Source of the DNA: Rosa chinensis
Taxonomy: Eukaryota > Streptophyta > Magnoliopsida > Rosales > Rosaceae
Assembly: GCF_002994745.2 (NCBI RefSeq)
Contig: NC_037090.1
Location: 22,208,001-22,272,000, forward strand
Direction: 5' to 3'
DNA length: 64,000 nt
Each line of letters opens with the position of its first letter. The stretch's first letter is position 1. Of this stretch, positions 20,545 to 34,100 are shown piece by piece. Made by a program: the position numbers and the translations under genes. The notes beneath the pieces were generated by a model. That model had not been told where the DNA came from. It worked only from the letters and a program-made list of their open reading frames with translations, and made no database searches.

Positions 20545-23500
20545 TTAGTGTACATTTGGGCTATGCAATAGCTCAACCACAGCAGATACTACTCCCTTTC
20601 CCTCACTAGAGACATCCAATGCTGGGTTGTCAATCTTCCTGTTTAAAAGCTTGTCGAGTTCACGGCGCAATTTCTGTGAGAACCAATAACCAAAAACAAT
20701 ACTATTCAGGACCTTTTTTTTTTAACCCTGTAAAAAAATAGTGCATATGCAGCCACTGTACAGAAGTAATAAATTTAACATGAGATGATTGAGATCCCAA
20801 GAGGCGTTACCCGAATCAACTCCAAAACACTCTTTGATGCAGAGAAATGAAGGTAACCTCCAAGCATCTCAATGCCCCCTCCAGTTTTGGTTGGAATGAG
20901 ATTACCACCAAACAAAAGCAAAGAATAATCTGATATATTTGTAGAGTCTCTGATGTAAATGCTGGCTGTCTTCACTTTTTCACTATATACCATGTAAGGC
21001 AGAGGGAATAAGTGAACCCCAGCATTGACTGATCCAGGATGGATATCGACTTTACCAACTTCTTTGGTGTAGAATGTTGTTCGCTTTCCTCTTCTTTTAC
21101 ACTGCACAACATTTGGGTAAAGCCCAGCACAAAGAATTGCAGACACCATCTCCAAGTCATGGCTGTATTGGTTGTAAGCCTGCACAAACATACTATGGTC
21201 ATCTTGCAAAATCCTCCTCTTTTTAGTTTTTAGACAGACATAGGCCACTTGACCAAAATACTTGGAAGGAAAAACTGGGGAAAGAAAAAAGTTAAATTTG
21301 TGCAGAATCAACAAAATCAAGCAATGGGACCCTCTTTAATTGTCAAATGACAAAACATTAAAAGGACAGTATCACTTGAACAAGAAAAAATGGGGTGTTC
21401 TGTTGGTACGAATTCTAAATTTTGTTTCTTGTCTTGCAAGTTGAAGAGAGTAGAAGGAAAGGAAAAAAAAATCAGAGAAATAAAATTAGTGGGAAAGGGA
21501 AGAATAGAAAAACTGAGTTCGGAACTTAAACCTAAATAAACATTTGAAATTTCAGTTTTTATTTACACCCCCCTCAAGGCCTCAATAGATTTTTATTCCT
21601 CTTCTCTCTAACTGTCTCTCTTATTTTCTCCTCTCCTTCCCCCTATCTCTCAATAAACAAACAAACAGAAAGGATACCAAATTATCCCTTGAGGTTTAGG
21701 AGCTTACGTTAGCACCCCTGGATTTGTCGACAAAGCCAATGTTCGATAATAGATCTACAAACTGCAACCTCATATCCTCCATCATCTGCAAGGTTACTGG
21801 TGATAAAAAGTTATCCCAACAGAATGATTTTCCTGATCCATTATGTTTTGCATCTTTCCATCCTTCAAAAGCTTTAACAACTGCTATGTGATCACTGCAT
21901 AAACAACAAATGTCCAGATTAGCCAGAGAACCGAGGTCAAACTTCTCAAATTCAGCTATGGCGTTAAGCGAATGAGCTTACCTGAAAGAATCACCAGCAA
22001 AGGATCTTTTTGCAGCATCAGCTTCCTCTTTCCTATCTATTGGTAGGATAAATGGGTCTCGATGAGCTAAGGCAGCAGCAATTGTTAAGGCAGGATTGAG
22101 GCATTGAAAGATAGAACCCATTAAAAGCATCTTTCCAATGTTTGGATCCAATGGTAGTGTACAAAGATGGCGACCTGATAGGAGATATTTTTCAATCAAC
22201 TATGGCAATGATATTCTGTAAAGACGTAATTGCATAAAATGATACATACCAAGCGGAGTAAGCTCCTCCCTATCATCTAAAGCTCCAATAGTTTTGAGAA
22301 GTTCGATGGCATTTTGAACTGCAAGAGAATCTGGTGGTTGAAGTGCCTTTGCCAAAAATGATCCAACAGCTCCAAGCTGCAAACTCTTTATATGGAGGCA
22401 TAACTCTTGCAAAGGTGTCCGGAGAATTTCAGGTAACTGATATTGGAGCATTGCATCGTGAATCATTTTTGGATATAGTCTGTAACAAACTCCAGGTTGG
22501 ACACGGCCAGCACGCCCTCGTCTCTGAAATCATCTCACCAAACAAATAATGTTTCAGTTAGCATAAAGGATCCAGCACATGTTTGTAAAAAATAAAAATA
22601 AAAATAATAAATAAATAATAATAATAATAAGATCCATGATGGTAATAATAATAAGATCCAGCTAGACAGGGTCTCATGAAGTAAAATACAAATAAAGCAA
22701 ATGAGTTGCTGCTACTGTTGGTATTATACCTGATGTGCTGAAGCCTTTGAAATCCATGATGGTAATAGACAAGCCAACTTGTTTAAAGCATCATAACTCG
22801 TTTCTTTTGCCTTTCCGCAGTCTATGACATACACGACATCATCTATGGTAATACTGCTCTCTGCAATGTTTGTTGCTAGCACAATTTTTCTACAAAAATA
22901 GATAAAGCAAATATAAAATTTGGAAATACAGCTGAAACAAAGTAGGACTAGGGATACTGCTAATGAACTATTACACCATGGATCGTGCGGATAGTTTAGT
23001 GATTCCACCGATGTTAGCACACACAAATACAATTGAACTGCAACATCTATTTTCAGTCAATCCAATGAATTGAAGCATACTCTCCACATACAATTTAAAA
23101 CTACCATACAAGAACCAACCAAAACACTGTATGGCCCAAGAATTAAACATCATGAGAAAATTGATCTATAGAAATTAGAAGGTAAGATGAAATGATGGTC
23201 CTCAATGCCTAAACAACACAATATGCTTGCCTTTTGTTAGTGGGAGGACGATCAAATATTTCTCGTTGATTGATAGAAGGCATTGACCCATGCAGGGGAA
23301 GAACCATGAACTTCTCGGGATCTCCAAGGAATCTATTTCCCTTAACTTTGTCAAGTAACTTTGATATATCATCCCAGCCCGTAAGGAAAACAAGAACTGC
23401 TCCATCTCTCTCATAGCGACATATATGTTCCACAGTTGCCTCCACCTACACATGATATGATGATTACAATGCATTAATAAAGGACATAAATTCATTTTGA

Positions 23501-26500
23501 ACATAAAAGTAGTCTTCACTATCAAGACAAATAATCTTCCGTAAGAAAGACATGCATATTGGACAGTCAGATGCGACAATGCACAAAATTCTTCGAAGTA
23601 ATAAAACACCAGGATGGCCCTTCAAAAAAAATAAAAAAAAATAAAACACCAGGATGGTTGTAAAGCAAGTGGTTTACCAGACCCAAATCAAGCTGTGAAC
23701 CAGACCAAGCTTCCAGAGACTTTCTTGTAGATGTGCTATAACTTTTGTAGTGAAGATCAATATCAACATCCTGCAGAAATAATGTAGGAACTGCTGAAGC
23801 TATAAACCGGAAAACCTTAAGGATCTAAACAAGGTTATCTAAGGATTTTTGTGCACCAAGAGTGGTACAATTTGTCAATACATAATTTTGCATGCAAGTT
23901 TTAAAATTGATTTGGTAAGAAACTTAGAATGATAGGAAAGTAAGATTGCCTCAAATAGTTCAGTTAAGGGATCCTTCTTGGAGTCTTGCTGTCTCCTTCT
24001 CCTGGAATTTCCCCTCTCCATCTTCTCGGACTCTGACTCGACTATATAATGAGTTTTCTCCAAAACGTCTTCTAGAAATAGCTCTGCCACAGGGAACGTT
24101 AATCCCTGCCATTTAGAAAGAATGCATAAGCTTAGAAAGAACATGTGTTGAAAAATCTCAAAGATAAAAGTCTTGTAAGAGGATTATACCGGTATATGTA
24201 TTGTTGGGGCATTTCCAAAGTATTTGGAAAACAAGTCAGCATTGATGGTAGCACTCATTAGAATAAGTCGTAGATCTGGACGTCGAGGAAGAAGGTCTCG
24301 CAAAATTATTAGTAAAAAGTCCTCGTTCATGCCTCTTTCATGGATTTCATCAACCAACAAATGGCTCACACCAGTTAACTGTGGGTCTTGAACCTGTGTA
24401 AGTTCACATCAAACAAACAAACATTGTCAGGGATCATGTGTAAGTACAGGTATCGATAAGATTCCCAAAATATCACTATTATAATGAAGTTTTTTGGTAA
24501 ACTAGTACCAAAGACTTGGTGCGTTGGTGTACCAGAGTCTTGATACTTGTTAAGACTGTACAAATATAGAAGTACCTTATACACAAATTTTTTTTCTATT
24601 ATTAATTGTCCTGATGAGAAACAAACTTAATTAAAAAAAAAAGAATAGAAATTACCAAAATATGGGGTTAAGGGGTCCACTTAAATCTCTAGCAAACCAA
24701 AAAACATCAAAGTGAAGCAGTGAAACAGTAAAACACAAAACTTTGTTCTTCGTTTTTCTTTTGTTTCTTGCTGTTGTGACCTTGTCCAAACCTATTGTTT
24801 CTTGTTTCAGTTCCTCTCTCAACACAAATAAAAAATATAAGTAAACAGTGAAACAGGAAAAGAGGATTATAAGAGCTATCTCTGAATCTGGAAAAGACTA
24901 ATCACAACAACACTCTCATCTAAAAAGAAAGCCTGAAAAGAGCTATTTAAAACTTTGAACAAACTGATGCCTAAACGAAGCCGAGTATTGAACTTTTTCC
25001 CACCAGCGATCAACCTCCTCAACCCTAGCTTCCTCTGGAATGCCAAATCCCAAGCTAAAGGATAGGAAGGATCTGCACATAATCTAACAATGGGACCACT
25101 GTGAAACCTGGATAATCTGTAAGCGTGGAAAAATGTTACAAAAGGTTGTTTCCTCCGCCCAATACCCTTCCCAGTACCTCACACTTCCCTCATTTCCCGC
25201 TCAAAAGACACAAAAAGAAGCTGAAACTGAAGCCTTGAGAAATGTCTTTCCAAGGGCATCAACTTGAACCTCTAGTCACAATATTAGAATCCCATCCATT
25301 TTGATGTAGGTTGCACTAACTTTTGATGACAGTACACCAGAGGCAATGTCTCTCCTGTTAGAAACACCACAGCCACTTCAATTAAACTTCTTCTTCTTAG
25401 AGTATACTATTTGTCCTTGGGCTGCCAAACCACTAAACAAAATAATCCTTTTCTCCTCCAACACTCCTTCCCACAAAAATTTTCTCATTAGATTTTCTGT
25501 CCTTTCAGCCACAAAACAAGGAATCCAAAAATGAGACTGGCAAGCTGCTTAAGTCAGTTATGTTATCTAATCCCATCTTGTCAATTTGTAATGTCAATAT
25601 AAACTCAAATGAATTAGTGTTGGCCTCCCCACTAGACAGAAAAGCTTCAATCTATCCTTCTAATCTCTTCCCCCTTTCCACCACTGGATCCCAAACACTT
25701 ATAGCACTGGATTACTCACAAGAGGCAACCGTAGATACCTCAAAGGGTAGTTTCCCACCTCACACCTCTAAACCTCCTTTTAACTCCTCAGCCTTTTTCA
25801 CTAGCATTTATCCTCACAACTTATCATTTACCTCTATCTATCTTCAGTTCCAAAATGAAACTACCACTTGAAAGCGTCAAAAAACTTCTCAGGTTTTGAT
25901 CCTCCCCAAAAATGGTAAATAAATATCGTGTCGTCCTCAAAATGTAAGTGTGTAATCTACACTTCTTACACTTTTCACCAAATTAGTCTAGTTATCCACC
26001 ACAGAAGTAAATCGAAAGCAACAATTGGATCTCTGTGCCTTAATCCTCTTGTAGATCTAAATTACCCTTTGGCTTCCCATTATTAAAATAGGTAAGTCGA
26101 CTGTTCTAAAACACCCTCTAACTGACTTCCTCAAAACAGACCCAAAACATTTTTTCTCCAAATAAAGTCCAACAAATCCCAATCAACATGATCATTAGAT
26201 TTCTCAATTTCAAAAACTACATTTTGTAGTCTATTTCCTCACTTCATCCATCACCTTTTTTGCTATTTAAACTGCATCAAAAATCTGCCTCCTTTTGACA
26301 AACGCCCCTCAAGCTTAGGGAGTATCTCCTAATACCTTCTCAACTGTTGGGACAATGCCTTGGCAATGATTTGGTATGTATGTGAAACCAAACTAATTGA
26401 CCTAAAATCCCCGACCCTTACAAGTATAACAAATGGGAAAATGGGGGCAGTTTAGCAATCAAGGTAGCACTCTTAACTAGAATAAGCTGATACAAACCAA

Positions 26501-29131
26501 AAAAAACAAATTGAATAAAAAAGAGGTTATGTATTTCTTTTCCAAATGAAATTAGTTTGCGTCTTGAAAAAGTATATTCACAAAAAAGGCATAGGTTTAC
26601 TAGAAAATAGGAGGGCAGAGAGAGAGAGAGAGCTTAATTTCTAAAAAGAAAAAAAAATTGTGAGTTATTTCACTAACAAATGTAACATAACATTAAATAG
26701 ATGTATATGCAGAATAGTTTACAAACTAACATTTCTTTTGGGTACCACATGACACATTATGATCTCCTAAAGTACGACAAACTCTATGTGTATACTGATG
26801 GAGATTCAAACAATTATCTTAAGGACTTGGAACCAAGATAAAGTCCAAGGATTGAATCAAGCTACACAGCAAGTGCATGTCCATTAATTCAAAAGCAACA
26901 CATTGATGTGTGTCAGGCATCTGGGTGGAAAATAAATATACTAGATACTATAAACATAATGGAAAAATAATATTACCAACTGACGAAGTAATACTCCAGT
27001 TGTGCAAAATAGCAATCTTGTTTGAGCAGAGCGCTTTGATTCCAGTCGAATCTGATAACCAACAGTTTCACCAAGATTCTCTCCCCTTTCAGAGGATATA
27101 CGAGCAGCAACAGACATGGCAGATATACGACGAGGCTGAGTGCATATTATGTTGCACTCAGCACCATGCAGACGTGAAATCTCATCTTCTAGAATAAACT
27201 GAGGAAGTTGTGTTGTTTTGCCACAACCTGTCTCACCCGAGACTACCAACACCTATTGTATACAAGACAAAGATAAATAATTTAGTTCAGCATTTAAGAG
27301 AATGTCTGATTTACTAAAGAATTTAAGGGTATCTCTCATTTTGAGATATTACAGAATTACCTAGTAGTCAAGTACTCAAATAGCAAAAGTATCACAAGCC
27401 TCTCAAGATGCCAGACCAAATTACTGCACCCCTACTATTCCACAACTAAAATACATGAACCTCTAGTCTGATGTTGAACTATCCAATCACAAATTTATCA
27501 TCACTTTCATTTCCACCTTCATCCTTTATCCTTCCCTTAGAAACGCCTAAAACGTGTTTAAAATTTATAAATATATACATGCATATGTGTACATATGCGT
27601 AGATAACTAGATGTCATATTCTTCATTATCATAAAAATTAACAGTTAAACTATATTCATTTGTAAAACTGAAAACACAATGGGTGATTCATGCACATTGG
27701 CAATAAGACTCATTAGTCGTTATCATGCTATCTCAAGATTGCATCATTTATTATGTATATATCAGTTGAACCATGAAATACAGTGAATGATCAATCAAAT
27801 CTACAGAAACTTGCAAAATGTCCCCATTAGATTAATTCATTATGAATATAACATCTGTGTGCATAAATACAGATAATGCGCAAAGTTCTTGAATTGGAGT
27901 AAAAACTAAATTTATCAATTCCTAAACTAGTTCAATTTGCACAGGTTCCTGATTAAAGACAGAGAATCTAATTTTGCATCAAACTATCTCACGGTTCTCA
28001 CCTGATTTTCAGAAACAGCTCTCAGGAACTCAGACTTCACATTGAATGCAGGAAGCTTTTCTCGGAACGTCAGCATTGCTTTCAGACTATTACTTACCTG
28101 CATACAAGTAACCGGAAAAAAAAAAAAAAAAAAAAAAATCAATTTCACCACATCAAAACAGCAACATATAGAGTCAAACTTCAAATTTCATAGATGTACC
28201 TTCATTTTTTCCTGCAAGTCCTTAAGTTGAAGGCTAAGTTTCTCTTTCTCCTTAACAGTATCAGGTTCCAAGCTGGAGCTGGGTTTGGTTGTATTTTCAC
28301 TAACAGTTGTTAGTTTGTTCCCCTGGCCAGACCCAGACGCCACTGAAGCAACATTACCAAAAGCTTGCTTACTTCCCTGCCCCTGCGAGCTTTGCAAAAG
28401 ACTCCCGACTCTCTCTGCAGTCTCTGTAGACATCCGAATCTGCGGAAACCAAAAATCTTCAATACTCGGGTACAAATTTAAAGTAACACAGTCAGCGAAA
28501 AAATAAATAAAAAAATCATACCTCTTTTTGTGTGGAACCATGAACATCATCAAGGTCTGCCCGATAATCTGGCAGAGGAACCTTGCTGACCACAAGAGCC
28601 TTCCCCTTATTATATGCATGGCTTCCTTTGCACAAGCACAGATAAAACACAAGACATGAAAGAAAAGAAAAATGGCAAACCACAAATACACACATTGTTT
28701 AAGTTCTTCGTTGAGATGCTTACAAGTGAAGCCCTAGTTCATAGGCCATTTCATATAGGGTTTGCTGATCATGCCGACTAAAATTACGTCTTATTATCAT
28801 CTCCTGCTCCGCTCCGCTTCTGAACTGCTCCATCTTCCCCCAATACTCACTCGCATCAAGAACTTCCATCTGTTTCATATCATCATATATTCGAATTCAA
28901 AACGCTCTCGAGCTTCTATTAACCAAATCAAGAGATAGTATTGATCAAATTTACCTCCGCGGCTTGTTGCCTCAGTCGCTCGGCTCGCCACACGGGGTCC
29001 CACCAGCGCTGTTCGCCGCCTCGGCCGCCGCCGCCGCCGCGTCCTCCTCCTCGGCCTCCACGGCGAGCGCCGCCGCGGGAGTTAGGGCCGCCTCTGCTGC
29101 GGCCGCCCTGGAAGTTGGAGCGGCTGGACAT
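20545..29131 (-). CDS. DExH1: DExH-box ATP-dependent RNA helicase, DExH1/DHX36-like, 16 exons
   Basis: Predicted 1004-residue RNA/RNP-remodelling helicase. Exons (minus): 28955-29131, 28724-28869, 28522-28621, 28200-28439, 28002-28097, 26977-27252, 24190-24393, 23950-24105, 23678-23770, 23231-23445, 22730-22889, 22250-22523, 21982-22174, 21708-21894, 20811-21179, 20545-20673. All phases close. The N-terminus is an RGG-rich tract followed by [17 protein letters not shown], typical of plant DExH1. [14 protein letters not shown] is motif I, DEIHERG motif II, SAT motif III and QRRGRAGR motif VI, followed by the HA2 and OB regions. An upstream in-frame ATG (29240) would add 37 residues rich in Leu, Arg and Ser; the second Met is chosen because MSSRSNF leads straight into the RGG tract. 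Introns after exons 8 and 10 use GC donors. Intron 6 (2.6 kb) holds a decayed LINE. Confidence 0.95.
23601..23657 (+). mobile_element. Minimal poly(A) retroposon scar in helicase intron 9
   Basis: Direct repeats ATAAAACACCAGGATGG (23601-23617 and 23641-23657) enclose CCCTTC and an A-rich core. It is orthologous to 17541-17592, so it was present before the partial gene duplication. Confidence 0.75.
24640..26480 (-). mobile_element. Decayed L1-type LINE in helicase intron 6
   Basis: On the minus strand, with many stops and frameshifts, LINE reverse-transcriptase landmarks appear in order. [20 protein letters not shown] and KGGRFLM lie near 26290-26420. [16 protein letters not shown] (cf. the usual FEKAYDHVDWDFL) lies near 26160. 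Then come ILI.GS.KG, a FADD-like EDDTI near 25930, [11 protein letters not shown] near 25690 and FLWEG-like [12 protein letters not shown] near 25440. The element is inserted in the same orientation as the gene. Ends and target duplication were not identified. Confidence 0.8.
28955..29131 (-). other. GC-rich RGG-coding first exon of the helicase
   Basis: Exon 1 is strikingly GC-rich in an AT-rich neighbourhood because it encodes runs of Arg-Gly-Gly. RGG tracts bind RNA, including G-quadruplexes. The open frame on the opposite strand here is a shadow. Confidence 0.7.
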
Positions 29132-30214
29132 GGCGAGAGTTGAGATGGCAGAGCGAAAAGTGAGGAGTCGTGGAGCGGCGAGGAAGTGAGTGGGGAGAAA
29201 GTGGTTGGTGGTTGCGCGCAAAGTTAAGAGCAAACAACACATTAGTATTGAACGGGGGAGGTTGGTGCGTGCGCCTCGCGGGAGTAACCGTTAGTTTGTG
29301 TAATGGCACGCGTCCGAACTGATATCACGTTTCCTTTTTCTTTGTTTTGAACAAATTTTTGATATGAAAAATAATAGAGCTCTTCAACTAGTCCTCAATT
29401 TAGTGGTTCTCGTTAAAATGGTTCACTATGAAGTAATTTCACGTATTTTTCAGCTAGTTCAAACAGTAAGGAAATATGGGAATTGAGTTGAGAATAACAT
29501 GTGTTAGTTTTCTTAGAAATTTCATGAGATGCGTTTTTTTATTTTTGGCAAATGCTCATGAGATGTGTTTGATTGTTTTCCTTTGGTCAAGAGACGAGTT
29601 TGATTTTGTTATAGCTTAAAGATAATGGAAGGAAATGAGTTGGGATGTGATTGAGTTTGGGGATTGAGAGATCGATTATTGATCAATATCGATCCATACT
29701 AAAGGGCAATTTCTGCTCTAATTTAAGGAGGGGTAGAAGGTAATCGGACCCTTCACGCCTGCGCATGACTCTTATGTTGCTGCAAGGGGCTGTGACGGTC
29801 TAGTCATTTAAGTGAGGTTGGGGATGCCCCACGTCCATCCGCTACTCTTATAGATAGAGAAATCCTTGATTCTAATCGAAGCTTCCATGGGTAGGTTCCT
29901 TCGGTCCAATCCTTACACTTTGCAGCGGGGGGACAATGTGAAAAAAATAACAAGCCACACATATCATCAAATTGAATCTAGCCCCAATCTTCCACTAGCA
30001 GAGGGGGGATTGATGAAACAATGCTTGATCTTTCTAGTCTAGAACGGCAAAAGCCATGTCGTCTAATAGAGGGGCATGAACTTCGTACCGTTAGGGTTAA
30101 GACATTTAAATTTCTAAGTGTCTTTTCATTCTCCACTCTTAAATTTAAATCCAACAGCAGATGAGCACAACTGAATAAATAATTAATTAAGTTGGTAAAC
30201 ATGATTTTGACTAT
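29132..30214. promoter_or_regulatory. Divergent upstream region of the helicase gene
   Basis: The helicase (-) and TRAPPC8 (+) diverge from this 2-kb interval, of which the right part holds a LINE fragment. No TATA box or other motif can be assigned with confidence. Confidence 0.35.
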
Positions 30215-30713
30215 ATTGAGCAACATGTTTCAACTCTTGTGTCCGAGCTTTCAGCCATCAAAATTGGTCTAAAAATGGTGTGGGAGAGGAGACTGGTAGG
30301 GGTTGTGGTCGAAACATATTGTCTAAGGGTAGTTTAGATGATCAGTGTGCAAGAAGCATGTATTATTGCGGCAGAGGGTATTATTGTGGATGAAATTATG
30401 AAATTATTATTGTGGAAGCCTCAACATCTCTATTATTTACCATACATCGAGGGATTGTAATCAAATTGCCATGCAATTGCTCACTGTGTAGCCCGAGAAT
30501 GTGGGCAAGTTTTATGATTAGAGGATGGACCTTCTTGGCTCATGTCCATCATCGGTAGTTAAAGCCTATAACCGATGTTAGTGAAAGAGGCATGAGTAGT
30601 TCATGCATTCCATGTTTTATGGGAGGCGATGAGGCCGCACATTAGGAACGACTCTGACTATATATGCATATGTTTATAAAATAAAAGTTCTTTATTATTC
30701 TAAAAAAAAAAAA
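30215..30713 (+). mobile_element. LINE 3' fragment (RNase H-like domain, poly(A) tail)
   Basis: Frameshifted remnants include AIKIGLKMVWERRL-like sequence. Near 30475 lies IAHCVARECGQVL, then a stop, then LEDGPSWLMSII, the hallmark end of the LINE-associated RNase H-like domain. The 3' part (AAAATAAAAGTTCTTTATTATTCT plus poly(A) at 30703) is a typical LINE tail. The left border and target duplication are not clear. Confidence 0.7.
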
Positions 30714-31139
30714 ATTGTGACTTAATATATAAACTGTTGGATTCAAATTATAAGAAGTCCAAATAAGTACTTAGGAGATTTGAATCGAAATTGGCAGTGT
30801 CTAACATCCTTTTTTATTTTTCTTTTTTTGGTTATAAATAATGAAAACGTTAAAAAAAAAAATCAAACAATGGGCTTTTCACCGATAAACACAAACCCAA
30901 TAAGCCCAAGAGTACCGACCCAAAACAGGCAGGTCATTGACAACAGTCCATACAACAAAACGAAGTCGTCCCGTGTTCTCAGAATCCCTCCCCTTCTGGC
31001 TCTCATTTCCATTGACGCCTGGGATCTAAGAGACCCAAACCCCGAGTCACTGAGTGGCATTGAGCCCGAGTCTGAGAGGGCCGTCGTCGCCGTCGCCGTC
31101 GCCGCCACTTAGGGCATTATTCAAACGAGGAAGACGACC

Positions 31140-34100
31140 ATGGTGGATCCGGCGAACACGCCACTTGGCAAAATGCTATTGGAGGAGATCACTCCGGTCG
31201 TCATGGTGCTCCGCACGCCTCTCGTCGAAGAAGCTTGCCAGAAGAACGGCCTCACCTTCGTCCAAATGCTCAGGCCCTTCTGCGTCTTCAACAACTTCGA
31301 CGGTGAGCAAAAAGCCCTCCACTCTTTCTCTCACTGATTCTTGTAATTCAATTATATGTTAGGGTTTCTGAGGGTGAATCAGAGTGAATTTTGAGTCGTT
31401 TTGTGTGGTCGTTTTGGCGCAGTGCCTGTGCGGACGGCGAGTGATCAACCTTACAGGCTTCAGAAGTTCAGATTACGCTTGTTTTACGACTCTGATGTTC
31501 GGCAACCGAATTTGGAGGTAGATTTTTGATTGTGTTTTATGATTGATGCGAAAGAAATCGGATCCTTGGAGTTTATAATTTTCATTGAAACCTTTACTTC
31601 AGTTAGGACTATAGGCTTATAGCTGTGTGGCTTAGTTAAGAATCCTAGAGCATGTGCAGTGGCATCAAAATATTAGTAACTTCACTGAAGTCTTTCGGGT
31701 TGCTAATTTACTAGTGGATAATTAGTCAATTAGTAGGTTGCTCTTGGTAGCATTTTTACTTTGAGAGAACAAAGAATTATAAAAGATATTAGAAGGGAAA
31801 AACAATCGAAGACGTCATAGTTGTTAGATATTTGGTGCAGAGAGCTTGAGTGGTTAGAGATTTAAGCTCTCCTCGAAACCATCACAAATTCAACTTGTTA
31901 GATGTTATATGTCCCTCGGTGGTTGGTTTAATCTATCAGTGCGCCGTGTTGCTGTGATACAAATGGGAAGGAAGTATCTTGTTTAGGATTAGGAGGGTTT
32001 CGGTATTTGAACATCAGCTGCATTGTGTATATGTTGTTTTATGGCTCAGTTTAATTCAGTCTGCATTGTGCATATGTTGGAGAATGAGATATATTGTTTT
32101 AAACTTAAAATAGGTATCAAAAGAACGGCTGAAACAAGTCATAACCCAGGCTGGGGAGAAAGATCTTTCGGAGTTGTGCTCGGAACTGCCTCAAATTAAT
32201 AATGCACCGTGCAGTAAGTACATTCCTCATGTTGATTCATGCAAACAGTTTCTGACTTGAAATTTTGTATGAATGAAGATATTGATTTTGAGATTCTCCA
32301 TGTCAGTCCAGATAGCATTGACATTCTGCTCTCAAGGGAGTCATATTGCACCTAATGTATTATTCCTGTTTTAGAAATGTACTGCATGATTTTATATTTA
32401 TAACTATCCTTTCCATCTGAAATTTATTGTATACTTGGAATTGCGATATTTCTTGAATTTTGTCAGATAGGCAGTTTTAAGAGTGCTACATGGTTTCTTT
32501 GCAGGACCAGAATCTGAAGCTCTACCATCATGGTTTCAGTTTTTCAACAAAGAGCTTGTACATACAGTCTCTTTTTCTGACCACGAAGCTTTTGATCATC
32601 CTTTGGCATGTAAGGTGTTGAAACTTGTGAAGTACCGATTCTTTTGCGATTAATTACAACATGCTCTCAAGGCTTATCAACTCTGGTCCATGCTATTAGT
32701 CATGGTTCATAAAATGATTTTATTTGATTTATTGATTGGATTCTGTTGTGAGTTTGTTTCTTTTTTGCTTGTTAGGTCTTATTGTGGTTTCTTCAAAAGA
32801 TGATCAGCCCATCAACAGATTTCTCAACCTCTTTAACTCGAACAAGTTGCCGTCCCTGCTGAACAGTGGGGCAATGGACCCAAATATTTTGAAGCATTAT
32901 TTACTGGTGCATGATAATCAAGATGGTTCTTCAGAGAAGTATTTAACTTTCCTTGGTTTCTTAATCATATTACAATTACTAAATAAGCTGCATGGTTTTA
33001 AAATGCTATATTTGCTGGTCAGAACCTAGCATGCATTAGCTGTTGTCTACATATTATAAAGAAATGTGGTAAATACATGGAGGAGGCAAGAAACTAGGCG
33101 TATGTTTGGATCACTGAGGTACCTGTTGTTGAGACGAAATAAACTTGATAATCTAGGTAACCATTTTTAATACTTGGAAAATTAGTTACAACAATAGGGT
33201 TGTTGAAGATCTCAGAACAAACATGTTCAGTGTTATGGTCAGTATCAGTTTTGTCTTGAAGTAACTGTCTTGGAGTTAGTTCCACAGTCAATGAATAGAC
33301 TCTGACTTATTGTCCTTTGAGGGGAAATTTGCACTGTCTGGGTCCATAAAAGTCATCAAGCATTTGAATGGGTAGTGGAGAGAGAACTTGTGACCATTTG
33401 GATTCACTATTATTGCTGATGTATTGACGGTGGAGAGAGCAAAGAGGTGCAGGCTGCTTGAAGCACTAGGAAGGGAAGGAGTAGAAATGTTATATTTACA
33501 ATTTGCGGGGTGATAAATCGTTTTTCTTTTGAGGCCTGGTCAGACTTTGGATAACTAGTAGCAGGATAAAGTGTTCAATTGCTGGGATTCATACCCAAGA
33601 AAGAAGTGTGGAGGAGTTAGCACCTGTTTTGGGATGGAGAGGGGAGGTGGCCATTAAGTATTTTAGGTTTGCCGCTTGGTGGTAATGGTAGCCCAAGGCC
33701 GTTAAGTTTTTTTGGGATCCAGTGGTGGAGAAGGTGGAGAGGATTAGAAGGTTGGAACAAAGCTTTCTTATAGCCTGGAGGCAGAGTAACTTTACATATT
33801 TCGGTATGAGTAATCTGCCAATCTGTTAGTCTCTTTGTTTCAAATGGTTTTCCGTCTGGCTGAAAGGATTGAGAAGCTGATTAGAGAGTCTCTTTGGGTG
33901 AGGAGGAAAGAAGGCTCACTTATTCAACTGGGAAATACAAATGAAAGAAAGAGGAAGTTTGCGCGCATTACTTTGGAAGGGGATGTGGATGTCCAGAAAA
34001 GGATGCTGTAAACAAGTTCTGTATGATATGTTGTCATTATATATAAACAGGGGTTGCAAAAAAACTGCTGGGATTCCAATATTGTGATCTGAGGCTTGAG

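Noticed and set aside
28941..29309. Pro/Arg-rich ORF opposite helicase exon 1 and a Pro-rich ORF in another frame
   Set aside because: These are shadows of the GC-rich RGG-coding exon, with no splice context or family.
30863..31362. ORFs overlapping the first TRAPPC8 exon in other frames
   Set aside because: They are frame shadows of the 5' UTR and exon 1; the TRAPPC8 frame from 31140 continues in phase through 28 exons.
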